From: Labilibaculum sp041595635
GTDB lineage: Bacteria; Bacteroidota; Bacteroidia; Bacteroidales; Marinifilaceae
Reading direction: 5' to 3'
Assembly: GCF_041595635.1 (NCBI RefSeq)
Contig: NZ_JBFHJW010000010.1
Span: 23,170 to 87,169 of the forward strand
Length of the DNA: 64,000 bases
Numbering within the stretch: position 1 is the first letter of the stretch; every line of letters starts with the position of its first letter. The notes under the pieces were generated by a model, which saw only the letters and a program-made list of their open reading frames with translations, did not search any database and was not told the DNA's origin. Below are positions 36,022 to 45,545 of this stretch, one piece after another. The position numbers were made by a program, and so were the translations under genes.

Positions 36022-39000
36022 TTATACTTTTTTATTTTTTGGAATTCGAACAATAAAACAAGCCCCATTATTTCTTTCCGACTCAACCCAAATGCTTCCA
36101 TGAGCATTTTCAACAATATTTTTCACTATGGATAAACCCAATCCCATACCACTCGATTTGGTTGTAAAATTAGGGTAAAACAGCTTTTCTTTAATCTCTG
36201 GGCTTATTCCAGAACCATTATCAATCACTCGCACCTGATAACAAGAGCCCAACTCTTCCAAATGAATATTTACACGAGCAACAGTTCCATCAGGAATAGA
36301 CTGAATGGCATTTTTGATTAGGTTGACAAAAACACGCACAAACTGCTCTCGATCTACAAATATATTAGCATCCCGAATGGAATTCACATTTAATTTTAAA
36401 TACAAATCATCATTCTTAAACAAATCGAGTGTTTGCTCTAAAATATCAACCAAATTTACAGCCTCATTTTTAGCCAAAGGCATTTTTGCAAAATTAGAAA
36501 AAGCTGTGGCTATAGATGATAAGGCATTAATTTGATCGATTAATGTTTTACTAACCCGATTAAAATGTTCTTCCCAATTAGGGGATTGCTCCTCTAATCG
36601 TTTTTGCAAAAACTGTATACTCAACTTCATTGGGGTAAGCGGATTTTTTATTTCGTGAGCAATTTGCTTGGCCATTTCGCGCCATGCCGATTCCCTTTCC
36701 GATTTTGCCAAACGTGAAGCACTCTCTTCCAATTCAACCAACATTTGATTGTACTCCTTCACTAAACTCCCAATCTCATCATTTTTTGTATACTCTATTT
36801 GTTCTCCATAGGAACCAAAACGAGTTGCTTTCAATCGATTCTGAATAATACGTAGCGGATGCGTAATTTTGTTCGCCGTGATCACGGAAAGAAAAATGGC
36901 TAACAAAATCATTAAAACATGAAGATTTACTCCTGCAAGAATCAAATCAAACATTTCTTTCTCGAGCTCTTTACTTTTTAAAAAGTAAGGCAAGTTTACA
37001 TAGGCAATTGTTTCATTACTTTCATCGACTAAGGATTCATAGGCCGATAAATAAGTCATTTCTCCAATTTTTTCGTTGTGAATAAAATGCGTTCTCCCCT
37101 TAATCGAAAGTTGATAGTAAGCCGCAAAGTTCATCCGCTTGTCCTGAAGATTTTTCTCAAAAATCTCTTTCCTGGAAGTTGAAATTAACTCGCCCGATAA
37201 GTTGTACAAATGAATATCTGCAAAAATTAAATTGGATAAAAGTTGCAGCCGATTGGAAAGTTCCTCTTTATGATTGGGATTATCACTTAACAATTCACCA
37301 ATTACCTCGCGCTTTACCAACTGTAATTTCTCCTGTAAGTTTTGGTTATTGGTTTGTTTAGCCTGATTCATGTTGTAGTAAACCGAACCACCACCCAACA
37401 GCAAAAAGAAAAGCATGAGCAGACCAATAATAGAATATTGGATGCGATATTTAAAACTTAAATTAAATCGCAAGCGGAAAGAAATACTTTCAAGCATCCA
37501 AATTAAAAACCCAAAAGCATAAATCAGAAGAAAAACGTAAGGAATAGTTATGACACGATTGTAAAGCGAAACGACAGGACAACTAATAACAACAGCATTA
37601 TTATCGAACTGATAAATTAAATGATCATAGCCGTCGATCTGATTCCAGAAGAAATTTTCGGAATTATTGCCAAAAACAGAGCTACTCATAAAATAGTTAA
37701 AATCCCCAGAAGACGCAATGAGCTTTCCATTGTGATATTTTCCGTAAGAATAATCATTACCAATCGGTCTTAGTGTTACCTTTTCATCTAACAATAAATC
37801 GGGATATCCCAATCCTTCATCTCCTACTTTTGAATCGAGACGAAGATAGATATTCACATCTTCAGAATTAGTTGCCAGATTCGGAATCACACCTAAATAG
37901 GAAACCATTCCATCGAACTCATTCAGGTAGTAAAAATCGCTATTGGGAATTGGCTCTCCTGTGGTAAGAATCATCTCTTCAAAAAAATCAAAACAATTTC
38001 TGATTTGATCATCTGGTTCGATTTTCAAATCATCCATATCACCACAAATAGTAACCTGAAGCTGATACTGCTCCCAAAATCCGGTAAAGAAATTATTTTG
38101 AATATAATCTGCTATTTCAATCTCATTTCTAAAAGGCTGCTTACACAATTCCTTTAAAACGGAGTCCTGATCTATTTTTTTTTGAATTTCGAACAAAAGA
38201 GTTTCAGATGTTGGATCATATTCAGTAGAAAGATTCATGGCAGCAACCTTTCTATCCTGTTTTTCTTTCTGTTTAGAATACGAATTAATGCAACTGGTTA
38301 CAAAAACCGATATTCCCAGAAGTAGAATTACATAAAGCGAATATCTAGCTCCCGATTCCTTTTGGTAATTGAGTAATCCTACAACCAATATCAGTAATAT
38401 AGGAAAAAGCCAATCTAGAAAACCGAATGTCATCGGATTTAAAAAGTAAAGTACCGAACTAAATAGAATGGAAAAAGGAATAACAACAAGTAGATATTTT
38501 TTAACATTCCAATGATTACAAGCGATGGATCCAACTATATTCGCAAGCTGCCCGAGTGTATAAAATAAAAATACCAAAACCAAAAAACCAAGAAATACAT
38601 AAATCTTATTTTCCTGAAACACAAACATTTGCAAGTTAAAACTAGAATCTAAAACCAAGCTTTCAAACAAATTTCCAATAAAAAAATAGAGTAGATAAAA
38701 GAAAATTAAATGCAATAAAATCAGGAATAAAAAGAAGACTGATTTTTTACTTTTAATATTCTGATTGCTTCTTATGAATCGACCATAGGTGTAAATGAAA
38801 ATGAACAAGAAAAATGCATTGATGGCAAAGTCACCAAGAGATGGGAAAAAGAATGAACTGGCAAACAAAACAGGAGAAAAAGCTTCGAGATAGGAAAAAA
38901 CCAAGGGAACACCCCAAAATAACATGCCGTAGCGAATCAAGAACAAGCTAATTCCCCAAAGTAAAAAGGCAAAAATCCCTAATTTCAAATCTTTAATCTG

Positions 39001-39693
39001 CCTTAACAAAATACTTCCTACCAATAAAAAACATAAGATAGATAGGAGGTACAACACTCCGATTACTACCTGTACTCTTCTGGGGGCAAACCCCAAACTT
39101 TCATCCACTAAAGAAAATAGATAATCTCCATTGGAATGATAAACGGGAGCTCCACAATATTTGTCAAGGGAGATATCGAATAGTTCTGGAATGAAAAAAC
39201 CTGGGCCAAAATGGTTTTTCAGAAATTTATTTTGATACGGATAGATTTTTTTCAAAAGCAGGAATCCATACAATTCTACAGAATCTCGCTTCTGTTTCTG
39301 GAGGTAATAGAAACCATCTTTCAGCCTCAAGACCAATGAATCGACTTTTTCCAGAATCGTTTTATCAGGCAATAAAAAGGAATTATCGCTCCAAAATAAT
39401 AAACTATCTTGCTTATAGGCCAAAAGCACAAAGCCATCTTTTTTTAATTCCTTTTCGAATTTTGAAAAATTATGATACTCTTTTAATACTCCCTCCTCAC
39501 TAGCCAGTGCATTCTGCAATTCAAACAAATCTTTCGTCAATAGCTGCTCTTTCTTCTCAAATACTTCCTGAGCTTGCTTACTTACTTTCTGCGAACCATC
39601 GTTTTGCCCAAAGTGATTATCGGCTAAAATTGCCAACATAAGAAATAGCAATGAAAAAATTGCCAAACAATAGATGAGGAGTTTATTTTTCAA
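36022..39693 (-). CDS. giant multi-pass membrane sensor histidine kinase
   Basis: 1223 residues. One N-terminal helix (4-24) is followed by an extracytoplasmic domain of about 180 residues, a block of some nine membrane helices (about 205-470), a second extracytoplasmic domain (about 470-710), two more helices, a third external loop (about 790-910), another helix, a HAMP domain (ANKITHPLRIIQNRLKATRF) and a NtrY-like kinase core. The H-box is AKQIAHEIKNPLTPMKLSIQ; the ATP site has NLIKNAIQSIP, DNGSGI, FTTKSSGMGLGLSIV. The size and the nine-helix block are unusual. No response regulator is adjacent. An MBL hydrolase follows directly. Confidence 0.88.
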   Translation of the reverse strand: MKNKLLIYCLAIFSLLFLMLAILADNHFGQNDGSQKVSKQAQEVFEKKEQLLTKDLFELQNALASEEGVLKEYHNFSKFEKELKKDGFVLLAYKQDSLLFWSDNSFLLPDKTILEKVDSLVLRLKDGFYYLQKQKRDSVELYGFLLLKKIYPYQNKFLKNHFGPGFFIPELFDISLDKYCGAPVYHSNGDYLFSLVDESLGFAPRRVQVVIGVLYLLSILCFLLVGSILLRQIKDLKLGIFAFLLWGISLFLIRYGMLFWGVPLVFSYLEAFSPVLFASSFFFPSLGDFAINAFFLFIFIYTYGRFIRSNQNIKSKKSVFFLFLILLHLIFFYLLYFFIGNLFESLVLDSSFNLQMFVFQENKIYVFLGFLVLVFLFYTLGQLANIVGSIACNHWNVKKYLLVVIPFSILFSSVLYFLNPMTFGFLDWLFPILLILVVGLLNYQKESGARYSLYVILLLGISVFVTSCINSYSKQKEKQDRKVAAMNLSTEYDPTSETLLFEIQKKIDQDSVLKELCKQPFRNEIEIADYIQNNFFTGFWEQYQLQVTICGDMDDLKIEPDDQIRNCFDFFEEMILTTGEPIPNSDFYYLNEFDGMVSYLGVIPNLATNSEDVNIYLRLDSKVGDEGLGYPDLLLDEKVTLRPIGNDYSYGKYHNGKLIASSGDFNYFMSSSVFGNNSENFFWNQIDGYDHLIYQFDNNAVVISCPVVSLYNRVITIPYVFLLIYAFGFLIWMLESISFRLRFNLSFKYRIQYSIIGLLMLFFLLLGGGSVYYNMNQAKQTNNQNLQEKLQLVKREVIGELLSDNPNHKEELSNRLQLLSNLIFADIHLYNLSGELISTSRKEIFEKNLQDKRMNFAAYYQLSIKGRTHFIHNEKIGEMTYLSAYESLVDESNETIAYVNLPYFLKSKELEKEMFDLILAGVNLHVLMILLAIFLSVITANKITHPLRIIQNRLKATRFGSYGEQIEYTKNDEIGSLVKEYNQMLVELEESASRLAKSERESAWREMAKQIAHEIKNPLTPMKLSIQFLQKRLEEQSPNWEEHFNRVSKTLIDQINALSSIATAFSNFAKMPLAKNEAVNLVDILEQTLDLFKNDDLYLKLNVNSIRDANIFVDREQFVRVFVNLIKNAIQSIPDGTVARVNIHLEELGSCYQVRVIDNGSGISPEIKEKLFYPNFTTKSSGMGLGLSIVKNIVENAHGSIWVESERNNGACFIVRIPKNKKV

Positions 39694-39775
39694 GGTTGAA
39701 GCTTTAAAAATGTTTTATAAGCGAAACAAAATTCGTGCTAAAATCAACACAAATTAGCATAATAAGTTCAAAACA

Positions 39776-40249
39776 TCAAACATGATGATATGGTTCCCCT
39801 TTTATAATTGTCATAGCCCGATACAACTGCTCAGTAAAAATCATTCGAATCATCTGATGCGAAAAGGTCATCTTCGAAAGAGAAACTTTGCCCTGCGCTT
39901 TTGCATATACCTCATCAGAAAATCCATAAGGACCTCCAATTACAAATACTAAATTTTTCACTCCTCCAATCATTTTTTGTTCCACAAACTTCGAGAATCC
40001 AAGTGAAGAAAATTCTTTTCCTCCCTCATCAAGTAGCAGTAGTGTATCTCCCGCTTTAACTTTATCCAAAATTAAACTGCCCTCTTTTTGTTTTTGCTGA
40101 TCTTCAGAAAGATTCTTTGTATTTTTTATATCAGGAATTATTTTTATTTCAAAAGGAAGATAGTGCTCTAGCCGCTTTTGGTATTCTTTAATCCCATTTT
40201 TCACAAAATCCTTATCAGTTTTCCCTATCACTAAAAGAACAATTTTCAT
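39776..40249 (-). CDS. rlmH: 23S rRNA (pseudouridine1915-N3)-methyltransferase
   Basis: SPOUT-fold methyltransferase of 157 residues that methylates pseudouridine 1915 in helix 69. The knotted SAM site is FVIGGPYGFSDEVY, the conserved tail is LSKMTFSHQMIRMIFTEQLY and the terminus is GEPYHHV. The ends are complete. Confidence 0.97.
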   Translation of the reverse strand: MKIVLLVIGKTDKDFVKNGIKEYQKRLEHYLPFEIKIIPDIKNTKNLSEDQQKQKEGSLILDKVKAGDTLLLLDEGGKEFSSLGFSKFVEQKMIGGVKNLVFVIGGPYGFSDEVYAKAQGKVSLSKMTFSHQMIRMIFTEQLYRAMTIIKGEPYHHV

Positions 40250-40534
40250 TTATCTAGTATTTACAAGTTTAACTTCGTTATTTGTTCAGAAAAAACATCC
40301 ACAATTTCTGAACACATAAACATCTAAAATTCATTCTACTATTTATCAAAAAAACATCAAGCTAACCAAGCCTAAGGAAAAAAGAAAATAAAGCGAAGAA
40401 ACTTTCCCTGACTATCATAAGGATCAAATATTTCCTGATTACCAAAAAGACTTTCAGATTTTTTTTATCTTGCAATGTATTTTTCGCACAGTATTTGTGT
40501 AAAGGTATATGATATTAAGTTGAAAATTATTCAT
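40250..40534. other. divergent gap rlmH / DUF4783 gene
   Basis: AT-rich, gene-free. No consensus promoter box was found. The upstream in-frame codon at 40475 was not accepted as a start, because the signal peptide begins at 40535. Confidence 0.3.
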
Positions 40535-40936
40535 ATGAGATCTATAAAATACATATTTACAGGAATCTTCTTTCTTTTAGTTTGTTCCTCAACAGCCATT
40601 TCTCAAAATCAGGACAATTTACCACGAGAATTGATCACTGCCTTTAAACAGGGCAATAGCATAAGCTTAGCTAATTTTTTTGGCAATAGAATACAATTAA
40701 CTATTGAAGATAAAGAGGCTATTTACAGTAAATCGCAGGCAAAACAAATCATGGCAAAATTCTTTAAAGAATTTCCACCTACCGATTTTAAAAAGAAACA
40801 TGTTGGCGGAAAACCTGAAGCCAGATATGTAATTGGCAGTTTGCTTACAAAAAAAGGCAATTTCAGGGTGAATTTCCTTCTCAAGAGCGAATCTGGAAAA
40901 TATCTGGTTCATCAGTTACGAATTGAAAAAGACTAA
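40535..40936 (+). CDS. DUF4783 secreted protein
   Basis: About 133 residues. The ATG at 40535 begins a signal peptide (MRSIKYIFTGIFFLLVCSST, cut near AISQ). The mature part is a small NTF2/SnoaL-like fold of the DUF4783 family: LPRELITAFKQGNSISLANF, then SKSQAKQIMAKFFKEFPP and FRVNFLLKSESGKYLVHQLRI. Its function is unknown; family members are periplasmic. It is monocistronic with a terminator overlapping the stop codon. Confidence 0.85.
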   Translation: MRSIKYIFTGIFFLLVCSSTAISQNQDNLPRELITAFKQGNSISLANFFGNRIQLTIEDKEAIYSKSQAKQIMAKFFKEFPPTDFKKKHVGGKPEARYVIGSLLTKKGNFRVNFLLKSESGKYLVHQLRIEKD

Positions 40937-40969
40937 AAAAAAGACTCCAACTATTGGAGTCTTTTTTTT
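40935..40969. terminator. terminator after the DUF4783 gene
   Basis: AAGACTCCAA with its complement around a 3-base loop CTA, extended by an A8 run pairing with a T8 run. It can act on both strands. Confidence 0.92.
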
Positions 40970-41208
40970 CAGCCCTCTTCGTGCTTATTTAAATTCATCC
41001 TTTTTAAAAAAACACAAACCTTTCCAACACCCCTCACAAAACAAGGGTATCACTCAATATTCACACCTTTAATTTGAACTACATCTTACATTCAATTAGG
41101 CAATTTGCCTTTTTTGACCTATTTTTAACGCTGAAGCGTAAAATTTGACGGACTACAATCCATAATCACACCAACCGGATTTTGTACATTTTATAAATCT
41201 TTATTGTA
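40970..41208. promoter_or_regulatory. amt upstream region
   Basis: Gene-free. It contains the palindrome AGGCAA-T-TTGCCT at 41098-41110, about 100 bases before the amt start, a possible operator. No exact TAnnTTTG box is seen; TTTTGTACATTTTATAAATC near 41179 is the closest. Confidence 0.35.
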
Positions 41209-42534
41209 ATGAAAAACAGTAAAAAGTGGCTTTATGCCTTCTTGCTACTTATTGTAGTGTCGATTATTGGAATATTTGTTCCTAATGTTGAATTTGGAGC
41301 TAGCGATCCAAATATTGTCTCGGGTGATGTCGCATGGATGCTAACCTCAACTGCTTTGGTTCTTCTCATGACCCCTGGACTTGCCTTTTTTTACGGAGGA
41401 ATGGTAGATCCACGAAACATCATTTCAACCATTCTTCAGAGCTTTGTTGCCATGGGAATTGTAAGTATGATTTGGGTTCTTGTTGGCTTTAGTCTCGCAT
41501 TTGGAGAAAGCATAGGACCCGAAGGTTTTGGTATCGTCGGCAATCCTTTTACCTACCTAATGTTTCAAAATGTTGGAGGACAAACTCATCCTGAAATGGC
41601 TCCAACAATTCCATTTGCTCTTTTTGCCCTCTTTCAATTAAAATTTGCCATTATTACTCCTGCTTTAATTACCGGGTCGTTTGCGGGAAGAGTAAGATTC
41701 AGATCCTACATGATTTTCATAAGTCTTTTCACGATTTTTATTTATGCACCATTGGCTCACTGGACCTGGCATCCTAATGGTTTCCTTCGCAATATGGGTG
41801 TTTTAGATTTTGCTGGAGGAACTGTTGTTCATATGTCTGCTGGTTTTGCAGCACTTGCCGGAGCCATGTTCTTAGGAAAACGTACAAAATCGAAATACAA
41901 CGAAAAACGTTCCAACATTCCATTTGTTCTTTTAGGAGCAGGAATGCTTTGGTTTGGATGGTTTGGATTCAATGCTGGATCGGCACTTGAAGCCTCTTCT
42001 ACAGCAGTGCTCGCCCTGCTAAATACCAATACCGCATCAGCCGCCGCCATGTTAACCTGGATTTTTCTGGATGGCGCACGAGGTCACAAACCTTCTGGGC
42101 TAGGAGCTGCAATTGGTTTGGTAGTAGGACTTGTAGCCATTACTCCAGCTGCAGGATTCGTAACCGTTGGAGCTTCCATCACTATTGGTGTGATCGCATC
42201 TATTGTGAGTAATTACGCAATCACTCTACAAGGAAAAACATCTTTAGATGATACCCTTGATGTGTTTCCTGCTCACGGAATGGGTGGAATTACAGGAATG
42301 ATTTTAACCTCTGTTTTTGCCAATGAGGTAGGGCTCATACACGGAGAAATAAAAACTTTTATAATGCATCTTATAGCCTTGGTAATTGTTGGTGTATTCA
42401 CTTTCGGAGGCTCATATATTCTGTATTGGATCACCAATAAATTTGTTAGCCTTAGAGTTTCGGAATATTCTGAAAAGAAAGGTCTGGATATTTCTCAGCA
42501 CGATGAGTCTTATTCCTTTGCCTACAAAGAATAA
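41209..42534 (+). CDS. amt: ammonium transporter
   Basis: Inner-membrane ammonium channel of 441 residues. Eleven membrane helices, with GDVAWMLTSTALVLLMTPGL and FFYGGMVDPRN near the start. The twin pore histidines are in TVVHMSAGFAALAGA and FPAHGMGGITG. The NIPFVLLGAGMLWFGWFGFN segment is typical of the Amt family. No GlnK (PII) gene is adjacent. It converges with glnA, the enzyme that fixes the ammonium. Confidence 0.97.
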   Translation: MKNSKKWLYAFLLLIVVSIIGIFVPNVEFGASDPNIVSGDVAWMLTSTALVLLMTPGLAFFYGGMVDPRNIISTILQSFVAMGIVSMIWVLVGFSLAFGESIGPEGFGIVGNPFTYLMFQNVGGQTHPEMAPTIPFALFALFQLKFAIITPALITGSFAGRVRFRSYMIFISLFTIFIYAPLAHWTWHPNGFLRNMGVLDFAGGTVVHMSAGFAALAGAMFLGKRTKSKYNEKRSNIPFVLLGAGMLWFGWFGFNAGSALEASSTAVLALLNTNTASAAAMLTWIFLDGARGHKPSGLGAAIGLVVGLVAITPAAGFVTVGASITIGVIASIVSNYAITLQGKTSLDDTLDVFPAHGMGGITGMILTSVFANEVGLIHGEIKTFIMHLIALVIVGVFTFGGSYILYWITNKFVSLRVSEYSEKKGLDISQHDESYSFAYKE

Positions 42535-42542
42535 AAAAGAAA

Positions 42543-42568
42543 AGTCCCGCAACCTAAGTTGCGGGACT
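42543..42568. terminator. terminator between amt and glnA
   Basis: Perfect 11-bp stem AGTCCCGCAAC with its complement and a 4-base loop. A T-rich run (TTTTCTTTTTT) follows only on the minus strand, so it best serves glnA. Confidence 0.85.
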
Positions 42569-42581
42569 ACCCCCATTAAAA

Positions 42582-42597
42582 AACCTAATCATAGGTT
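42582..42597 (+). terminator. weak second hairpin between amt and glnA
   Basis: AACCTA-ATCA-TAGGTT stem just before the glnA stop. No long T run is present, so its role is uncertain. Confidence 0.35.
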
Positions 42598-42600
42598 GAT

Positions 42601-44106
42601 TTACATACAGTGAATGTATTCATTTACAAACTCCATAATTTTATCAACGTTACCCATAATTCGGTCATTTAACCCATTATCTTCATATAATTTTAATTTT
42701 CTAACCACAGCGTTGATTCTTCCTTTGGGAAAAACTCCATTATTCTCAAAAATATCTCTTTTCCCGAGCAAACAGTCTGCACTTTCCCAACAACAAGTAG
42801 GCAATTGTTCTAAACGATCCAATTTACTTTTGTAACGAGCCGAAAAAATATCAATATCGGCATACAATTCATCAGCTACCTGCAAAGAGTTTTCCATTTC
42901 CAACCCATACTGACCTGCAACAATCAATCCAGCCACCAAAGAATAAACATCGGCAGAACCATCGGGCACTCGAAACTCAAAAGTCTGTTTACTCGAAAAA
43001 TCTCTTGCATCATCTGGTTCTAAGGGGTTCACTCTCTTTATCATATCTGAAGCACCTACCCAACCTAAAGGAACACGCACCAAAACGGATCGATTTCGAT
43101 CTCCCCAGCATACGTAGGTTGGCGCTTCCTGATGAGGAACCAAACGCAAGTAAGAAGTTGGAATGGTATTTCCAAAAGCCGTTAATGCTCCTGACAATTT
43201 CATGATACCAGCAATCATTTTCTTCGCTGTATCGCTCAACTTTCCATTTTGAATGCAAATATTTTTACCATCTTTTTCAACCAACATATGAATATGTAAG
43301 CCACTACCGGCCTTACCTACAGTGATTTTTGGCGCCCAACTTACCAATGCTCCTTCACGAGCAGCTAACATCCTCACAATCCATTTTGCAATAACCAACT
43401 GATCTACCGCATCTTCTGCTTCTATAGGCAAAAATTCTATTTCATGCTGCTCATAGCCATCCTCTCCCGACGAAAAATTTCCCACTTCGGAATGCGCATA
43501 TTTTATTTTTCCACCACATTGCGCAATTAAAACCATGGCTTCGCGTCGTAAAAATTCCCATTTGGTAAAAGGCTGTGAACTATGATAACCCTTTTGATCA
43601 CGATCAGGATATAAAGTATGATTTGGACTTTTAATATAGTATTCAAGCTCTCCCATTGCCTTAAAAGTAAGACCTGTAGATTTTTTGAACTCATCATGTG
43701 CTTTTTTCAGAATGTTCTCAGGAGCACTCTCCATAGGTTTCCCTTCTGCAGTATAAAACGAGCAAAGAATGTCTAAACTTGGAATTTCTGAAAATGGATT
43801 GACAAATGCCGTTTTAAATCTGGGGATTACATACAAATCGCTGGAACCTGCTCCTATATAGGAAAACAGACTTGATCCATCAACACGTTCGCCCGAAGAC
43901 AAAATATTATCGAGATGACTTTTACCTGTAATGATAAAATTCAAGGTCTTTAATTTTCCATCTTCAGCAACGTAACGAAAATTAATCATTTTAATCCCGT
44001 TTTCTGCGATATATTTTACAATGTCTTTTTTTGTAAACTCACCACTTGGTTTCTGAAGGAACTGAACTAACTTGTTCGGATCCATTAAATATTCATCCCT
44101 TGTCAT
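42601..44106 (-). CDS. glnA: glutamine synthetase (GlnA type)
   Basis: Makes glutamine from glutamate, ammonia and ATP. 501 residues with a beta-grasp N-terminal part (MINFRYVAEDGKLKTLNFII) and the catalytic core: GELEYYI (metal Glu), SSGEDGYEQHEIEFLP, KAGSGLHIHMLV, SYLRLVPHQEAPTYVCWGDR and FEFRVPDGSADVY. The usual Tyr-containing adenylylation motif near the C-terminus is absent (RLEQLPTCCW instead), so it is probably not controlled by adenylylation. It is convergent with amt. A promoter-like box and repeats lie upstream. Confidence 0.94.
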   Translation of the reverse strand: MTRDEYLMDPNKLVQFLQKPSGEFTKKDIVKYIAENGIKMINFRYVAEDGKLKTLNFIITGKSHLDNILSSGERVDGSSLFSYIGAGSSDLYVIPRFKTAFVNPFSEIPSLDILCSFYTAEGKPMESAPENILKKAHDEFKKSTGLTFKAMGELEYYIKSPNHTLYPDRDQKGYHSSQPFTKWEFLRREAMVLIAQCGGKIKYAHSEVGNFSSGEDGYEQHEIEFLPIEAEDAVDQLVIAKWIVRMLAAREGALVSWAPKITVGKAGSGLHIHMLVEKDGKNICIQNGKLSDTAKKMIAGIMKLSGALTAFGNTIPTSYLRLVPHQEAPTYVCWGDRNRSVLVRVPLGWVGASDMIKRVNPLEPDDARDFSSKQTFEFRVPDGSADVYSLVAGLIVAGQYGLEMENSLQVADELYADIDIFSARYKSKLDRLEQLPTCCWESADCLLGKRDIFENNGVFPKGRINAVVRKLKLYEDNGLNDRIMGNVDKIMEFVNEYIHCM

Positions 44107-44283
44107 AAAAAACCGTTTTTAATTAGGTTACTGTCGCTTATTCCTTATTCTTAGATAAAATAGCCTAGTTTTCATTGAAAATCCAAGCAGAAATAAGAAT
44201 TTTAGCCACACACAAAAAATGAACTTAAACATCAACAATAACAAGGCATACAGACATATTAACAACTCCCATCCTCAAGCAAA
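44107..44283. other. glnA leader region
   Basis: No gene. If the promoter at 44448-44476 is used, this forms part of a leader over 300 bases long. No known riboswitch was recognised in it. Confidence 0.3.
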
Positions 44284-44305
44284 AAACCTGCTTTACAGCA
44301 GGTTT
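44284..44305 (-). terminator. terminator upstream of glnA
   Basis: AAACCTGCT with its complement around loop TTAC, followed on the minus strand by T6. It could end the transcript of the secreted-protein gene at 44619-45368, or act as an attenuator in the glnA leader. Confidence 0.7.
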
Positions 44306-44446
44306 TCGAAATCGTTTTCGACACTTAAAATTTTCTTTTAATCGACACCCCCTTAAAAAGAATAGACCTCTCGCAAATAAAAACTACTTTTCTCTCCAAT
44401 ACACCCTCTTTTCGTCTAATCTAATTTAACAGGGGAAATATGAAAT

Positions 44447-44555
44447 TCAAAAGTACCCCATCTACACACAAGCCAAGGACAAAACGTCATTTTTCATCTA
44501 AAAAGGATGTACTTTTGATTCATATTGACGTAAAATTATCTTTTTTCAAAAGTAC
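44447..44555. repeat. three copies of TCAAAAGTAC upstream of glnA
   Basis: The 10-mer TCAAAAGTAC occurs at 44447-44456 and 44546-44555 on the plus strand and at 44509-44518 inverted. The first and third are followed by CCCC or ACCCC. Each complement contains TACTTTTG, a TAnnTTTG box. Confidence 0.75.
44448..44476 (-). promoter_or_regulatory. candidate glnA promoter
   Basis: TTG (44476-44474), 18 bases, TACTTTTG (44455-44448) on the minus strand fits the TTG-N17-23-TAnnTTTG pattern known for this phylum. It would give a leader of roughly 330 bases containing the 44284 hairpin. Confidence 0.45.
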
Positions 44556-44618
44556 ACCCCTTATTTTTACACTTTAAGAACTTTCGTCCATTTCAATACT
44601 GTTAAATATATCTATTTG

Positions 44619-45368
44619 TTAAAATCGTAGCGATAAATGGATTCCAATTGGATTTTTTACAAGTTTAAAACCATTAGGATGCCTCACAAAACACAATTCT
44701 CCATTTGTATAATATTCATGACCCTGATGTGAAATCCAACGGCAATCTTCAGGCAAATGTGAAAAATATAAGGAACTTGGAGCTTCTACATGTACATAAC
44801 CAACTTCTGGATAAAAACGATAATAATCTCCATCGGAATAGTAGTAATCACCATAATTATTTCTGATAACAAAAGGCGCTACTGCAAATCTTAAAATTAC
44901 CCGACCATATCGATCGTGCTGATAACAATTATGTCCTCGATCATTATAAAAATGTTTGTAACGAGAATGAGGATACACCTGTTTTGGATACTTATGTCCC
45001 TCAAATCTATCTCTCGACAATGGATGAGTATAAACTACTCCTCGATTCCGATTCTTTTGATTTTTGTAGGCTTCTAAATTACGAGCTTGATTCCATTGCC
45101 TTTTTTTGTAGGAATCATTTTTACTGTAAGTTTTGGGCTGATTATAGGATTTGTACTTTTGATTGTTTGATCGAGCAGAATAATTGCTCTTATTGTAGTT
45201 TTCATTTTTATCCGACTTTTTTAAGCGAGTTGATTTTCTACTTTTCTCGTAAATTGTCTTATCATTCTCCTGAGATATACGCTGAGCGTTAGCAATTGTT
45301 GTACTCACCGAAATAGTTGAAACCAATACTATACTGGCTACCAACTTATACAATATAGACTTTTTCAT
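44619..45368 (-). CDS. secreted basic protein, DUF6515-like
   Basis: 249 residues. The signal peptide runs to about ANAQ (residue 29). A long Lys/Asn/Ser/Tyr/Arg-rich, disordered section follows (about 30-130), then a Tyr/His-rich C-terminal domain with YYYSDGDYYRFYPEVGYVHV and PEDCRWISHQGHEYYTNGEL. The C-terminal half resembles DUF6515 envelope proteins of Bacteroidota. The role is unknown; the charged, aromatic make-up suggests contact with the cell surface. It is encoded alone. Confidence 0.72.
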   Translation of the reverse strand: MKKSILYKLVASIVLVSTISVSTTIANAQRISQENDKTIYEKSRKSTRLKKSDKNENYNKSNYSARSNNQKYKSYNQPKTYSKNDSYKKRQWNQARNLEAYKNQKNRNRGVVYTHPLSRDRFEGHKYPKQVYPHSRYKHFYNDRGHNCYQHDRYGRVILRFAVAPFVIRNNYGDYYYSDGDYYRFYPEVGYVHVEAPSSLYFSHLPEDCRWISHQGHEYYTNGELCFVRHPNGFKLVKNPIGIHLSLRF

Positions 45369-45545
45369 GGCGCTTTTGTTTTTAGGATGTAAACCAGATA
45401 GCTCTCTCGCAGTTTAAATTTCAACCACTCATTCACTCTCATCTGGTTTTTACTATTGTCATCCTTTGGTAGGGATGAATCTTAAAAAGATAAAGTACCG
45501 GTATACTTTGTCTGATTAGAAACAAAGCTTGTGCCAAAAATAAGA

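Noticed and set aside
41090..41120. Sigma-54 type promoter upstream of amt
   Set aside because: GG and GC pairs are present (TAGGCAATTTGCC) but the spacing does not fit the -24/-12 consensus.
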